A stretch of 64,000 nucleotides of DNA from Macrotrachela quadricornifera (GCA_022393335.1 JAJEKB010020949.1:400375-464374); one strand, 5' to 3'. Counted from the stretch's first letter, positions 24,471-36,554 are shown. Translations and numbers: made by a program. Notes: generated by a model from the letters alone, not told the origin.

Positions 24471-24638
24471 CAGAGATGGGCAAGTCAAGTCTTTTTTGAC
24501 TTCAATTAAGTCAAGTCAAGTCTGACTTGACGTGACCACTTCTTTTGATGACTTGACTTGACTTGACTTGAAGCTTTTGAAAAATATCTATGACTTAACT
24601 TGACTTGAGTCAAAAAATCACTGACTTGTCTATCTCTG
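24471..24638. mobile_element. hAT-type MITE, 168 bp
   Basis: A short element with ends CAGAGATGGGCAAGTCA and, in reverse complement, CAGAGATAGACAAGTCA, flanked by the perfect 8-bp duplication ATCAAAAG (24463-24470 and 24639-24646). The interior is an array of TGACT/AGTCA words in both orientations, so the whole can fold. It has no coding capacity. Confidence 0.92.
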
Positions 24639-24646
24639 ATCAAAAG

Positions 24647-25973
24647 GAATCATTTTGATTGATCTTGACAAATAGAGTTGTTTGTTTTGCAGACTAATTG
24701 AAGTATACTTATTGCGAAACGAATTCTCCAATAATATCACTTAGTCTGAAATGGGCTCACAAGAATCATATAAAGACACTATTGACAAGCATTTTACTTG
24801 TTTTTCAGATTATACATGAAATCATTCAGAGAAATCTTGGTTATGAGCATCCTGAATGTGAACGTAGATTCTGAAGCATATAATTCACACAGCTGCAAAT
24901 AATTTCGCTCACGTCAAATTATTTCCAGATTAAAATGTGTTCCGTGATGAAAACAATTGACAGTGTGTTTTTATTATATGATCAGTTACTCCTTCTTCTG
25001 ACAAAACATTATCCATTTAGACGTTGTTTTTGCTAGCAATGAACAAAGAATTTTCAAGAGAATGATTTACTGGATTTAACATTATAGACATCGATTAGTT
25101 TAAATCTTTGAAATGATTGAAACGAAAGACAAGATTGAAAAAATAGCTTTCGACCGTTATTAGATCATAGAGAGTCTCGTATTCAAGCATGATTATTTTC
25201 ATGAATACAGTGGAAGGGAAATTCATGTTGGTGATCTCTGTGAATAAAAATATCTGCTGACATGTTGGAGGTTACATCTGACGTCTTCACTATCTGGAAA
25301 TTGTTTTCCTTCGATTATCAATCAACAAGGTTCAATATCAAATCTATTCATTAAATAGAAGTTTAACTTTTCTCCTATTTGGACAATTTTTGTTTCAATA
25401 GAACATGTTGAAAAGGTTCATTCACGATTTCTCTTTTGTAAATCAATACCAAGATTAGCTATGGAAACTTTCCGAAGACTAATGAGAGTACTTCATTTTT
25501 TAAGATCCAAGAATATGATATAGAAGGATGTTTGTTGTGATTCGTTGCTTTTCTCAATGACATATGAGAGTATGTCATTAGTTGAAATCACTCATTATTA
25601 CATAATAGAACACTTTTCTGATTATTATTTTAAAAAAATGAGAAGTGCACCTGCTATTAATTAGAGTGTATTAAAAATCAAATGATGAAGCACTAATGAA
25701 AAAATACTCATCTATTGATCAATAATGTAGATAATTGTTAAACAAATTAGACTGGATTATATATAAGAAGTGCATACGACTATGAACAATCGTAGTCTGA
25801 AGAAGAAATTAGAAACGCTTTGCTTATATATTTGTTTCTTTTTGCTTATCAAAATAAATTTTTTTTTTAATTTATGCAGTAAAAACTGATGGCCATAAGG
25901 TCCTGACAGTACCAAAAAGAAAAAGAGCAAAAAAAAAGCAAAGAGACAAACAAAAGCCAAGAGAGAAAAGAAA
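24647..25973. other. Non-coding interval
   Basis: AT-rich, no gene recognised. The right part is adjacent to the 3' end of a degenerate LINE. Confidence 0.4.
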
Positions 25974-27105
25974 CTAAGCAAGAAAAGATTCCGGAAAAAA
26001 AATGAGTAATTGAACGTTTTCTATATCAAAAGAAAGAAGAGAAGAATTGGAAGAAACCCACTTCACACATCTTTCAAACACTGATTCATTGTCAATAAAT
26101 CGTTTAGAAGCTCTCAACCACTTAATAGAAAATTCACGATCTACCCATGATTGTCTAAAAGTATTAAGGGATGAATGCTCAAAAATCAGTTCGCCATCAA
26201 TTGAATCAGCCAATGCTATTAAGTATCGGTTCCAATATTTATAACATCTGTCTTCAAGAGAGAGTTCATCAAAAAGATACGCAAAGAGAAAATCATCAAA
26301 ACCTAGGCAATTAAGAGAATGTTTAAGACTTGTGAAATAAAAATGAGACAGACGAGAGCGTTGAAGATCAGTAAAAAGCGGGAAAAATGGATATAACCAT
26401 GTGAATAGAGGAAGAATATAAGAGGAAAATAGAGCTCGTTTTAAAAAAGATGAAGTTTTACCAAAAACCTGAAGGAATTAATCAAAACTAGTCGTTGCCT
26501 AATTTTTAACATTATCTTATGAATGAGTTTTCCCTAACCTAATCTAGGCGAAATGAAGTACCCTAAGTACTTGAATTCTTTAGTCCATATAATACTATTA
26601 CCGCCTATTTCAACATTAAATGGAGCCGAACGTGGAGCACGTGAACTCCACAGACATTCAGTTTTATTATAGTTAATGGGCTGAACCGTCAGGAGACAAT
26701 AATATTCAAGCTGATCACAAAACAGCTTCATTCTTCTTTCAAGATCTATACATTGTATAGAGTACTGTTCACCAATACTACCAGCAAATATAGCTGCCAA
26801 ATCATCAGCAAAAAGATGAAAAGAGGAAAATGATAGAAATTTACACATGTCTGCATGATAAGGAATAAAAACAGTTGGAGTAAGAGAACTACCTTGAGGA
26901 CCACCTTTCTCAATTCTCAACCATCCAGATCTTTTATTATTTATTTCAATGAAATCTCTACGATTTTGAAGCCACGAGCCAATCCAATTAATAAATGCAA
27001 CAGGGATTCCCATACGACGAAATTTCCCTATACAGCCTTCATGCCATAACATATCAAAAGCACCTTTGAAGTCCACAAAGAGCGTCGACACTGGAGAGCT
27101 ATTTG
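25974..27105 (-). pseudogene. LINE reverse transcriptase, 5'-truncated and frameshifted
   Basis: On the minus strand 27091-26534 reads as a non-LTR reverse transcriptase. It has Phe-Val-Asp-Phe-Lys-x-Ala-Phe-Asp (motif A), Gly-Gly-Pro-Gln-Gly-Ser (motif B) and Phe-Ala-Asp-Asp (motif C, catalytic), then a Tyr-Leu-Gly-Tyr block. A second frame, 26213-25974, continues the C-terminal domain, and the stretch between carries further homology in shifted frames. It is the same family as the LINE at 33336-38619, to which it aligns nearly end to end from motif A. ORF1, the endonuclease and the RT N-terminus are missing: homology stops abruptly at about 27105, as in normal 5' truncation. Unlike the full-length copy it keeps the Asp-Asp pair, but it is otherwise dead. 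Confidence 0.88.
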
Positions 27106-27696
27106 CTTATAAAAATAAAATATTTTCAAATATATTCTGTTGATTACATATATATTCCTCTTCCTACATCAATCTTCTTTACTGATATTCACAAGAATAG
27201 ATTCGAAATCATATTGAAGTTAGATAACATAAGTAGTTCAAACATCACCGACAGTTGATTAACAAATCGAATCGCTTTATATTGAATAAGAAAAGTTATC
27301 TATTCTTTCTTAATTCCTTCTATTAAATAATTGAGTTTACTTATTGATTCAGATACTAAATAATTTTCCATCTTAGTTACCTAGTAACATCCATCAAAAA
27401 TTATTCTTATAAAATTTTATTGTTAAACTATGACAAAATATTCTTATCATTATTTCAATAAAATTAGAAAAAAAACCACAAGGAATTAACCAAAACTTAC
27501 TTTTATATAAATATCATAAGAATGAATCATTACTTTAACAACAATATGTGGGGAAATATTATCTAGTGAAATTACGTAATAATAATACTTACGAAATTGC
27601 TGACTAATAAAATGCAATTTCAAGGGTATTTAAAGAAGCTTTTTTTTATGATATTTATCCTAAGAGTTTTATACTACTCATTCGACAACTAGAAAC
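27106..27696. other. Interval upstream of FAU
   Basis: AT-rich and non-coding. It holds the promoter of the FAU gene at its right end; a short pyrimidine-rich tract precedes the ATG, as is usual for ribosomal protein genes, but I would not place a site. Confidence 0.4.
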
Positions 27697-28234
27697 ATGC
27701 AAATATTTATTCGTGGTGCTGCTAAATTATTGGCAATCAATGTTGAAAATGATGATACCATTCAAGATGTTTATGTACGTTTTAGTCATTTTAAATTCGA
27801 TTTAAATAAACTATTTATTGTAGGAATATGTTGCAGAAGAATCTGGCTGTGATGTAAATGATTTTTTATTGAGCTTCCATGAGATGCCATTAAATAATAA
27901 ACAAACTATCAATGAATTCGATAATGTTCCAGGTCTAACATTTGATGCTAATATTAAACTATTAGGTGGAAAACTTCATGGACGAATAAATCGTGCTGGC
28001 AAAGTTAAACAAAATACACCAAAAGTAAATCTTTTATTTATTAATAATAAAACTCAATAGAATAAATAATAATCTTATTTTAAAAAGGTTACTCCAGCAG
28101 AAAAACCAAAAAAGAAAACAGGTCGTGCTCGTCGTCGTGAACAATATGCACAACGATTCACAAACAAGATTGTTTCACCTAATGGACTTCGTCTTGGACC
28201 TAATTCAAACTATCAATTACCGGTCTCATCATAA
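27697..28234 (+). CDS. FAU: FAU: ubiquitin-like FUBI fused to ribosomal protein eS30
   Basis: Three exons, 27697-27774, 27824-28024 and 28088-28234, with introns of 49 and 63 bp, encode 141 residues. Residues 1-75 are the ubiquitin-like FUBI moiety, starting Met-Gln-Ile-Phe-Ile-Arg and ending in the Gly-Gly processing site (74-75). Residues 76-141 are eS30, recognised by Lys-Leu-His-Gly, Arg-Ala-Gly-Lys-Val and Lys-Lys-Lys-Thr-Gly-Arg-Ala-Arg-Arg-Arg. After cleavage behind Gly75, eS30 joins the small ribosomal subunit near the decoding centre. This is a conserved host gene and anchors the window as animal-like. AATAAA at 28299-28304 serves as poly(A) signal. Length, fusion and basic composition fit the family; no lesion is visible. 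Confidence 0.95.
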
Positions 28235-28315
28235 ATAATAAGAACTAATTTTCTTTTTTTTTTTATTCATTATGTAACTTGAAAAGTTTTGTGTGATTAA
28301 TAAAATTCATATGTA

Positions 28316-28990
28316 TAATACGGGGTGTTTCAAAAGTCTCTTCCATTTAAATCTTTCGTTTGTCTTTAGTATTTGCTTTAGCTGCATTAACTTTTTGCTT
28401 AAATGCCAGGTGGACGCATCGAGTTTTTTTCAGGAAAATTACATTTCGTCTCACCACTTCATTCTGAACTCCAATTGTAGTAGTCTGTTACAATCTCTCG
28501 ACAAAAGAAAAACATAAAATATTCGGAATGAAGTTCGGAATGACAAAATCCAATAAAAATAATTATTTAAAAAGTGGGGTTTATTTCCGAGTTCTCGGTA
28601 TAAATCTTTAAAAAAAAGTTCATTTACGAACACCCTAACTGATTGTCAGATGCCCGGAAAAATTGGGACGAAACGTAGTTTACCCTCGACGAGTTTTAAG
28701 TAAACATTTTAATTCTTTATTGGAAATTTCCGTTCACCAACGAATAGTATTATGGAAAAGCTGAAATTAAGATTCATCTGTGAATATTGTTTTAGTAAAA
28801 ATATCATTTTTATGCGTTTCAGCCCATTATATACATTATTCTTTTTGATCGGATGTTCACGTATGAGTAGATTGAGGCAAAACATTTTTGTAACCATAAT
28901 CATGAAGATCACAACCAATCGTTGATGTTGATACGAATTTGTGGTGCACTTTTGATAAATTTTCTTTTATTTCCCGTATTGGAGAGAAAA
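28316..28990 (-). pseudogene. Decayed mariner/Tc1-type transposase
   Basis: On the minus strand about 28918-28620, two frames together give a Phe-Thr-Asp-Glu-Ser block, which is the DE-type catalytic region of Tc1/mariner transposases. An Ala-Glu-Thr-His-Lys-like helix precedes it, and the following segment is scattered with stops. The left flank (28321) carries GGGGTGTTTCAAAAGTC, a plausible terminal repeat, but I could not match its partner. Several stops and at least one frameshift make it a relic. Confidence 0.55.
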
Positions 28991-29216
28991 GAAATCACAC
29001 TTCTTTATATAGCGTATAGTATGTCTGTCCAGGATTTAACCCTCACAAAATGATGTCCGTAGTTATTTATAATAAAGCCTTTGACACATTAGAAGACTCC
29101 CCGTGGAAGAATAATGCAAAAGACATATTAGAAGACCCCCCTCCCCCTCCTTATTACGGCTATAATGAGCTTCTTTTTTAGTTCTTTTATAATGTATACA
29201 ACTCTTATTTTACATA

Positions 29217-30126
29217 CTTAGGTCTGACCAAAAGTTTTAAGAGCATTAAATAAAAATATAAAGATAAGAAAATATTTTTAGTTGTATTATATTAAATGTT
29301 GAGGATAGTTGCCAGTATTATTTACTCCGAGGCCTACCCATTCTAAAAATTTGTTAGAAGTTTTTTAAAGTCTTTTTCGAAAAAATTTTTAGGCATCTTG
29401 GATACTGCATGAGCTAACCAAGTTTTACTTGGTTTAAAAACTCAGCAAAATTTTGTTCGATTAGGTTGATTGTGCTCTAGCACTACTAGGGATAGATCAT
29501 AGATTTTTTAGATAAGTCAGTCATAAGTCATTTGATGCTAGCTGGCTTATTGAGGACGAATCATTTAACATTGTTGTTCATGAAGATACGTTCTAATCAA
29601 AACTTTTTGTGATGAATTCTTTAAATTGAATAATTCTGAATGTAGGTAAAGACAAGACTCTAGAGTACAAGTTCTATATTGAAAATTGTCTGATACTCTT
29701 TTTTAATAAAATATGAAAACAACCAGAGACATCAGGCTCAAAATGCACGAAAATGCTTGATGATCATCATTGACTTCATATGCATTCAATGTTATTAATT
29801 ATTTGACAGAAGAAAGTATCAATATAATGTCGTAGCTCGTATATTCGTCATGTCTGATACCATGTAATTTCTGACTAACTAATTTAATCAAATGTAGTTT
29901 AACTAATTAAACAAGTGAAACTTGTTTAGCTCATGCAGTATCCAGGATATCTAAAAATTTTTTCGAAAAAAACTTCAAAAAACTTTTTACAAATGGTTAG
30001 AATGGATAGGTCTTGGAATAAATAATACTGGCAACTATCCTTAACATATAATATAATAAAACTAAAAATATCTCCTTATCTTTATATTTTTATTTAATGC
30101 TCTTAGAACTTTCGATCAGACCTAAG
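29217..30126. mobile_element. Long-hairpin MITE with TA target duplication, 910 bp
   Basis: Arms of about 220 bp (29217-29440 and 29910-30126) are inverted repeats beginning CTTAGGTCTGA. TA lies on both sides (29215-29216 and 30127-30128), the target of Tc1/mariner elements. The core has no coding capacity. An AAAAATTTTT-rich stretch with a GATACTGCATGAGC word lies at the inner end of each arm. Confidence 0.8.
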
Positions 30127-30235
30127 TATTTGGTTTTCATGACTAAGAACTTTTTTTAATCTTTTCTATTGAATAAAACAAAATAGTGATTTATCAGATC
30201 TATATCGTTACAACCATACAAATCATTAGATTTTA

Positions 30236-30962
30236 CTTAGGCCAATCGAAAAGTTCTGTTGTCTCTATCTTTTTTTCTTATCGTAAATTTTGAATAAATT
30301 TTCTCGTTTATTCGGTGATAGAGAAAACGGTACTCTGCTTTTCTGTATTATACGATCATTCTTCAACTAATATAATAATGACAAAATTTTAATAAGAACT
30401 GTTTTAATGTAAAATTCAAGTATCGGTTAAGAAAAATTAAATATCTACGCTTTGCATTTCAATTTTCAGTCGCTTAATACATTGTATAAAAAAACAAAAC
30501 CAATCAGAAGATGCAACGTGAGAAACTCTACAATTTACATAAGATCACCTATTTTAATTATTTACTTCTTGTTTTCAAAAAAGCAAAATTCTCTACAATT
30601 GTCCTGAAGAAAAATTATTTTTCTTATCTGATGTATAAAATAATCTGTATTACGTAGATTCTAGAACTTTTCATGCTGCATCTTATCATATACTTTATTT
30701 TATACTAGAACGTATTAAGTGATTGTAAATTGAAATGCAAAGCGTAAATATTTAATCTTTCTTAATCGATACTTAAATTTAACACTAAAACAGTTTTTAT
30801 CAAAATTTTATTGTTATTATATCAGTTGAAGAGTAATCAAATAGCAGAAAAAAATACAGTGTCATTTTCTCTATCACTTAATAAAAAAAAAAGAAAATTT
30901 ATTCATACTTTCTATTATAAGAAAATAAGATAGTAATGACACAACTTTTAAATTGATCTAAA
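30236..30962. mobile_element. Second long-hairpin MITE with TA flanks, 727 bp
   Basis: Arms of about 290 bp (30236-30530 and 30665-30962) are inverted and diverged. The left starts CTTAGGCCAATC; the right in reverse complement starts TTTAGATCAATT. TA lies at 30234-30235 and 30963-30964. The start resembles that of the neighbouring MITE, so the two may be distant relatives. Non-coding. Confidence 0.65.
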
Positions 30963-30964
30963 TA

Positions 30965-31873
30965 GTTCAAAATTTAAAATACAATTTTTATTATCATATC
31001 TCTTAATACTAAGTATGAATACAAATAAAATTATTATTAGTATTTTTTTCTGATTTATATATTAATTATGTAGATGTAAATTAGACTAATTAAATAAGAT
31101 AATTTTCTCATTTGAAAGTTTATGTTATATCAAATAGATATAATTGATTATTGTATATAAAGATTTGTATGATTATAAAAATATAGAACTAATAATAACC
31201 ATTTTTTCTCTAATACGAAAGGTCAAAAATTTCTTAGATATATAAACATATTAGATAGATAAATAAATAAATAAAATTAATCATTTTGCATATTTTTTTT
31301 TTCTTTATTTTATAACTAATATTACAAAGTCTCAAGCGATTTCTTCTAAGATATATTAATCAATAATATCAAAACAAGAAATATAATATTGTCTCATCAA
31401 TATCAACCAATAAGATATTTAGCGACAGTATAATAATTTATACAGAAACGTTCTCTCATCAAGATATAGACACAGTCATGATGTTAGCTCGTAATAACGA
31501 TGGGAGACATGCGATTACACCGTTAGAAGAAAAAAAAAAGAACGTTCTGATACTGATAGATAAGTAATACAATGTCCTTCGTTCTTCTCGCGTCTTTTTT
31601 TTTCTTTATATAGTATAATGCTATTATTAAGCAAGGACATTATTTTACACTATTTGTCGTCTACACGTATGGTTAAAGATTTTTATCCTTTCACTTTATA
31701 GAATTAAAATTTTTATTTTAAATGAATAATTATCGAACAAAAAAAAAACGAAGAGAACCTATAGGTAGTATGAAATATACCTTTCAATCTTTGTTTATTA
31801 TTCGTTATCTAATAATAAAAATATAAACATTTATGTATTTTTATTTTTTTGATATATTTTTAAATTTTATACA
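30965..31873. other. Interval upstream of the transporter gene
   Basis: Very AT-rich, with T- and A-runs. No gene seen. The promoter of the downstream transporter must lie here. Confidence 0.4.
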
Positions 31874-32681
31874 ATGTCTAAAATTCCAACAAGTTCTCCA
31901 GAAACTGATCCATTTATCTCTGAATCACATAAAAAAACAGTGGTATGTCATAATTTTTCTCTTATAAAAATAAAATAAATATATTTTTGAAAAGATTCCA
32001 ATAAAAGATTCATCTGGTAATATTCATCATTCATCTGGTTCAGTAATAATATCAAATGAACAATTTCAAGAATTATTAAATCGTATAGGAAAATCAAGTA
32101 AAACACAATCTGGTGTAGCAAATCCAGGTGCACTTGGTTTAGCTGCATTTGCATTAACAACATTTATTTTATCTGTATTTAATGCTGGAGGTTACTTAAT
32201 TAATATTAAATTAGAACCAGTTGTTTTACCAGTTGCATTATTTTATGGTGGATTAGCACAAGTTTTAGCTGGAATGTGGGAATTTAAAATACATAATACA
32301 TTTGGTGCAACAGCATTTACAAGTTATGGAGCATTTTGGATGTCATTTGCTGGTTATGTTCATATTGTATTACCATATATAAAAACAGTTGGAAATGTTA
32401 AAAAAGCAACAGGTCTTTTTCTTTTAGCATGGTTTATATTTACTGTTATTATGAATATTGCGGCATACAAAGTAACGAGATTTTTATTTATATTATTTAC
32501 AATACTTTCTATAACATTTTTATTATTAACTATTGGAAATCTTGCTGATATTAGTTTAATTATTAATATAGGTGGATGGTGTGGAATAATAACAGCATTA
32601 ATAGCTTGGTATGGTTGTGCAGCTATTGTTATTAGTTCAACATTTAAAAAACAAATTTTACCACTTGGAGTTATTGCATAA
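31874..32681 (+). CDS. GPR1/FUN34/YaaH (SatP) family acetate/succinate transporter
   Basis: Exon 1 is 31874-31942, the intron 31943-31994 (52 bp, GT-AG) and exon 2 31995-32681, giving 251 residues. After a polar N-terminus of about 60 residues comes the family signature Asn-Pro-Gly-Ala-Leu-Gly-Leu (66-72). Six membrane helices follow, including a Tyr-Gly-Gly-Leu-Ala-Gln-Val-Leu-Ala-Gly-Met-Trp-Glu segment and a Thr-Phe-Gly-Ala-Thr-Ala-Phe-Thr-Ser-Tyr-Gly-Ala-Phe-Trp segment, both typical of the family. These proteins import acetate or succinate with protons through the plasma membrane. To my knowledge they are common in bacteria, archaea, fungi and protists and rare in animals, so acquisition by transfer followed by intron gain is plausible. 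AATAAA at 32693-32698. The frame is intact. Confidence 0.9.
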
Positions 32682-32698
32682 ACTTAAATACAAATAAA

Positions 32699-33335
32699 CG
32701 TTTGTTTTTATAAATTTATATGGTTTATTAACAAGAAAAAAAATTAGTTTTATGATTAGAATAGTATTGGACTTTATATAATTTGTCGTTTAATAATTTT
32801 TAAAACTTTTTTCCATTTGTATATTATTTATTTTACCCTGGAAGTATTATATTAAGATAATAGATCAATTAGTCGTATATGATAATCAAACATCTCTTTT
32901 TTTTTATAAAACAATATATCCTGAACCAATTTTTCTTTTTCTTTATTTAACAATTAAAATTTGAATTATTATTCTCTTTAATATTCATTAGTTTCTAATT
33001 TAAAATGTTACTATCCTTCATTTGTTTTTTGTTTCACAATGGATACTTGCCTGTAATCATGTGATATAAGCATAGTATTAAAATACACTGATATCGAATT
33101 ATCCAAGAATGAAATTCTAACCTATTACCTATTCCTGATTAGGTGATACCAGAATTCTTGGAATCGAACTGAATATGAATTTGAAACCAAGTTCAATTTG
33201 ACCTCTGATTTATTTGGTCGACTTTCATTACTTCTCTCGACTGTAGAGAAGATCATATGAAAAAAAACACGCTTTTGTTTGTATGTCTCAAGGTAAAAAA
33301 AAGCATAGTCTAAACGTGTAATGGTAAGTTCTTTT
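32699..33335. other. Interval between transporter gene and LINE
   Basis: AT-rich. It contains a short inverted repeat of CCAAGAAT / ATTCTTGG (about 33101-33163) and ends with the LINE target duplication (33320-33335). No gene seen. Confidence 0.4.
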
Positions 33336-33575
33336 GATTGTTAGCAATTTATTTCCCTCTGACTATTACGTCCTAAAGGGACAACCTTTTACACACAATG
33401 TGCCATGCAATAAAAAAGAAGATAAAAAGAGAGAGAATAAAGCTGTTTTAAAATGAAAAGGGAAAAGAGAACATGAAAAGCTAGGGATTATACATTAGCC
33501 AAGTGCACACAATCAAGCTCCTCTAAGCTAGAGCCCAAGAAACAGGTTGTACAGTTATAATAACCGATGACAATC

Positions 33576-36554
33576 TCAGAATGTTTCTGGAAATTCAGCG
33601 TAGCATCTGATATCTTCAACATCAATAAGAGCTATAGTGTCGGATGAGCCATGATTCGACATCCATCCTAGTATTTGTCCCAGTACATCCACATGATCAA
33701 CGAATCGCTTAGAACGATATAGCTCTTTAATTGATCTATATCCCTCTTGCCATGCTGCACGATGTCCATTCAGGCTAGATTGCTCTAGCAGCAAATAGCC
33801 ATCTCGCGAATTAGAGAGTCTCTTCAAATATTTAATCCAATACGCATAGCATTTATCATCAAGAGAGCGCTCGTCATAAGCAAATGCGAAGAATAAATCG
33901 TTCCAGAAATGACAACGGTATATCCTTTTGAGTGATGAATAATAAAAATGATTTAGCTTCGAGCGCTGTAGATCTGTAAATAGTGGAAGCAAGGCACAGA
34001 GCCAAGTAAAGAAAGGTAAGACGAATGTTGAATGAAGGACCCGACGTAAAGCGATAGATGACAAACCATTCAATCTGAACGAATTTATCATAGCAGTCTG
34101 TTGACGAATTTTGATCATGATCCGACCAATAATATGACCCCAACCGACTTTCGTTGAGATCCAATAACCCAGATATTTATACTGTGTGACCCATTCGATT
34201 TCATTCCCACCACATTTAATGTCGGGCATAGGATCAGGGAATCCTACGGCTCTCGCCGACCACATGATTTGAGTTTTTACATAGTTTATCGGTTGCACAG
34301 CTAATGTAGAATAGTATTCTAGATACTCAAAAAACGAATGAAGCCGACGTTCTAGATCAATGCATTGATCAGTGTATTTTATACCCATTTCCCCTGCGAC
34401 TACGGCTGCTAGATCATTTGCAAAGAAAAACGACGTGGCCATAGGCAAGAAATGTTCCATATCGGCATGATAAGTAATGAACAGAGTTGGTGTCAAGCTA
34501 GATCCTTGGGGGCCGCCTCGCCGAATCGGGAACCACCGTGAGCGTTTACCTTGAATTTCAATCGTGCCACGCCTGTCTTCCAACCAAGTTCGTATCCATT
34601 TAACATAAGCAACCGGAATACCCATCCTTACTAGCTTTCCCAAGCAGCCTTCGAACCATAACTGGTCGAAGGCGCTTTTAAAATCAACAAAGACGGTGGC
34701 TACAGGCTCACTGTTGGACATTAACGATGATATTTACTCAACCAAGAGCAGGACTCGAGTTTGAAGCCGATGCCCAGCTCGAAATCCAGATTGACTATCA
34801 GGGAGAATTCCCCTATCTTTAAGTACTTGCAAGAATCTGTTCAGAAACAGACGCTCTTGGACTTTGAGAAACGAATCTAACAGCGAGATTGGTCGCGTTT
34901 GGTCAGGAGTGCATACTACGCTCTTTTTCGCTAATAAGACCATTCTAACATCCTTGAATCGTCTTGGTAAGAAGTAGGATGAGAACGAATGATTATACAT
35001 CCGAACAAAGAAGTGCCAATAGTTCTTAGGAATATTATCAAGCAAGTATGGTGATAAACCATGGCAGTCACATGATCTTTTCTTTTCTCTACCAATTAGC
35101 ACTTTACGAACCTCAGGATACGTTACCAGTGGTATCGCATCAGATGCATTGTCGAAGTCCGGTGGTACGGTATCTACATAAGGATGGGGTCTAACTACTT
35201 TTGGCTCCATAAAAAGTTGTTCGTAGTAGTCTGCTGCAAGATTTGCCATATCCTGTGGGTCTTTGACGGATACACCTTGCGGTGAGATAAGTCCTCTAAG
35301 GACAGATGACCCAGATCTAAAGTGTTTTTTAGTTTGGTTCCAGAAATGTACCGAAGCTTTTCCAGATTTATGCCGATCAGATAGATTCTTAGCAAGTTGC
35401 TCTTGTCTGAAGCGTTTTAATTCAGAACGTGCTACATTACGAAGATGACGAGCTTCTTCCTGTAAATACACACAACCTTTACGCTTTGCTTTGAATGATA
35501 GTGAGCGACTACGTGCCAATAGGACTCTCAATTCAGGTGATACGGCCATTCTTGCTACTTTAAGCGGGAACCAACGAGTGCAACGATCTTTTAATGCGCT
35601 TAGAAAATCAACAAATTCATCATATGTAACATCATAATGAGTGTTCATCCACTCTCGCTCCCAAAATGTAAAGGTGTATGTCAGGAAAGTAGAGAAGACG
35701 TTCCATAATGTTCGTGTGGCCATGGCTATTTCTTTGTGTTCAGTAGTTAACATGCACATAATCGGTTTGTGGTCACTCGTTGTGAAACCTTCATAAGTGT
35801 CGATCGAGATATCGATGCCTGCAGCTAATAGATAGTCAATCGTGCGTTCAGAACGAAGAGATGTATATGCATTTGGAAGAAAAGGTGCCAGACTACAGCT
35901 ATCCGCCCAGTTAAGTAGGGAGGTGGCTTTCTGACCATCTTGCTCCAGGTCAACATTGAAATCTCCCGTGATGGCGCATCGAGACGTCGTAAAACAAGAT
36001 AGATCATCCCAGCACCAAGATTTACTAACAGGAGCATAGATACCAATCAGCCGGCTCGGTACATCAAGATGTAAATCTAGAATACACACGTTTGGTAGTG
36101 AACAAGAGACGCGTGAAGCCGGAATACTTTGTCGAATAAGTATGATGACTCCTCCGTGAGCGTTCTCTCCAGCCTGATAGAACGAGCGATACGATGGATA
36201 CATGGTCCCTAGTAGAGAAAAATCAACTTTACCAACTTCGCCTAAGACAAGAATATCAAAATGATGTTTATCCGACAGCAGGATGATTTCATTCCATCTG
36301 ACATTCAGACCGCGTACGTTGAACCAGAGTATATGTATGAATCCCGTCGATGAATAAGACTCAGGACCATTAAGCGAGGACCAGCGAGATAGACATGAGG
36401 GTAGAGTTCGTGATTCATGCCATTCTTCCACAATTTCCAATAGCAGTGCAAAATCATTTGCAGACATCGTGGCTTTTGCTGTATGTAGCAAGTTATAGTC
36501 TATATTATCTTTCGCAGGTAGGCTGATAACAGGATGTATAGCGACGTTATCCAT
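33576..36554 (-). pseudogene. LINE ORF2: AP endonuclease and reverse transcriptase, with one stop and an Asp-to-Asn change
   Basis: A single 993-codon frame begins at the ATG 36554-36552. Its endonuclease domain spans residues about 74-265. It has Phe-Asn-Val-Arg-Gly at 78-82, catalytic Glu106 (Leu-Gly-Glu-Val), Gly-Asp-Phe-Asn at 197-200, Thr-Ile-Asp-Tyr near 238 and Ser-Asp-His-Lys-Pro at 260-264. The reverse transcriptase follows: Phe-Val-Asp-Phe-Lys (motif A), Gly-Gly-Pro-Gln-Gly-Ser (motif B), and motif C, which reads Phe-Ala-Asn-Asp instead of the Phe-Ala-Asp-Asp kept in the related fragment at 26 kb. A TAA at about 34734-34736 interrupts the frame just before motif A. Both changes predict loss of activity. 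There is no frameshift. Confidence 0.88.
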
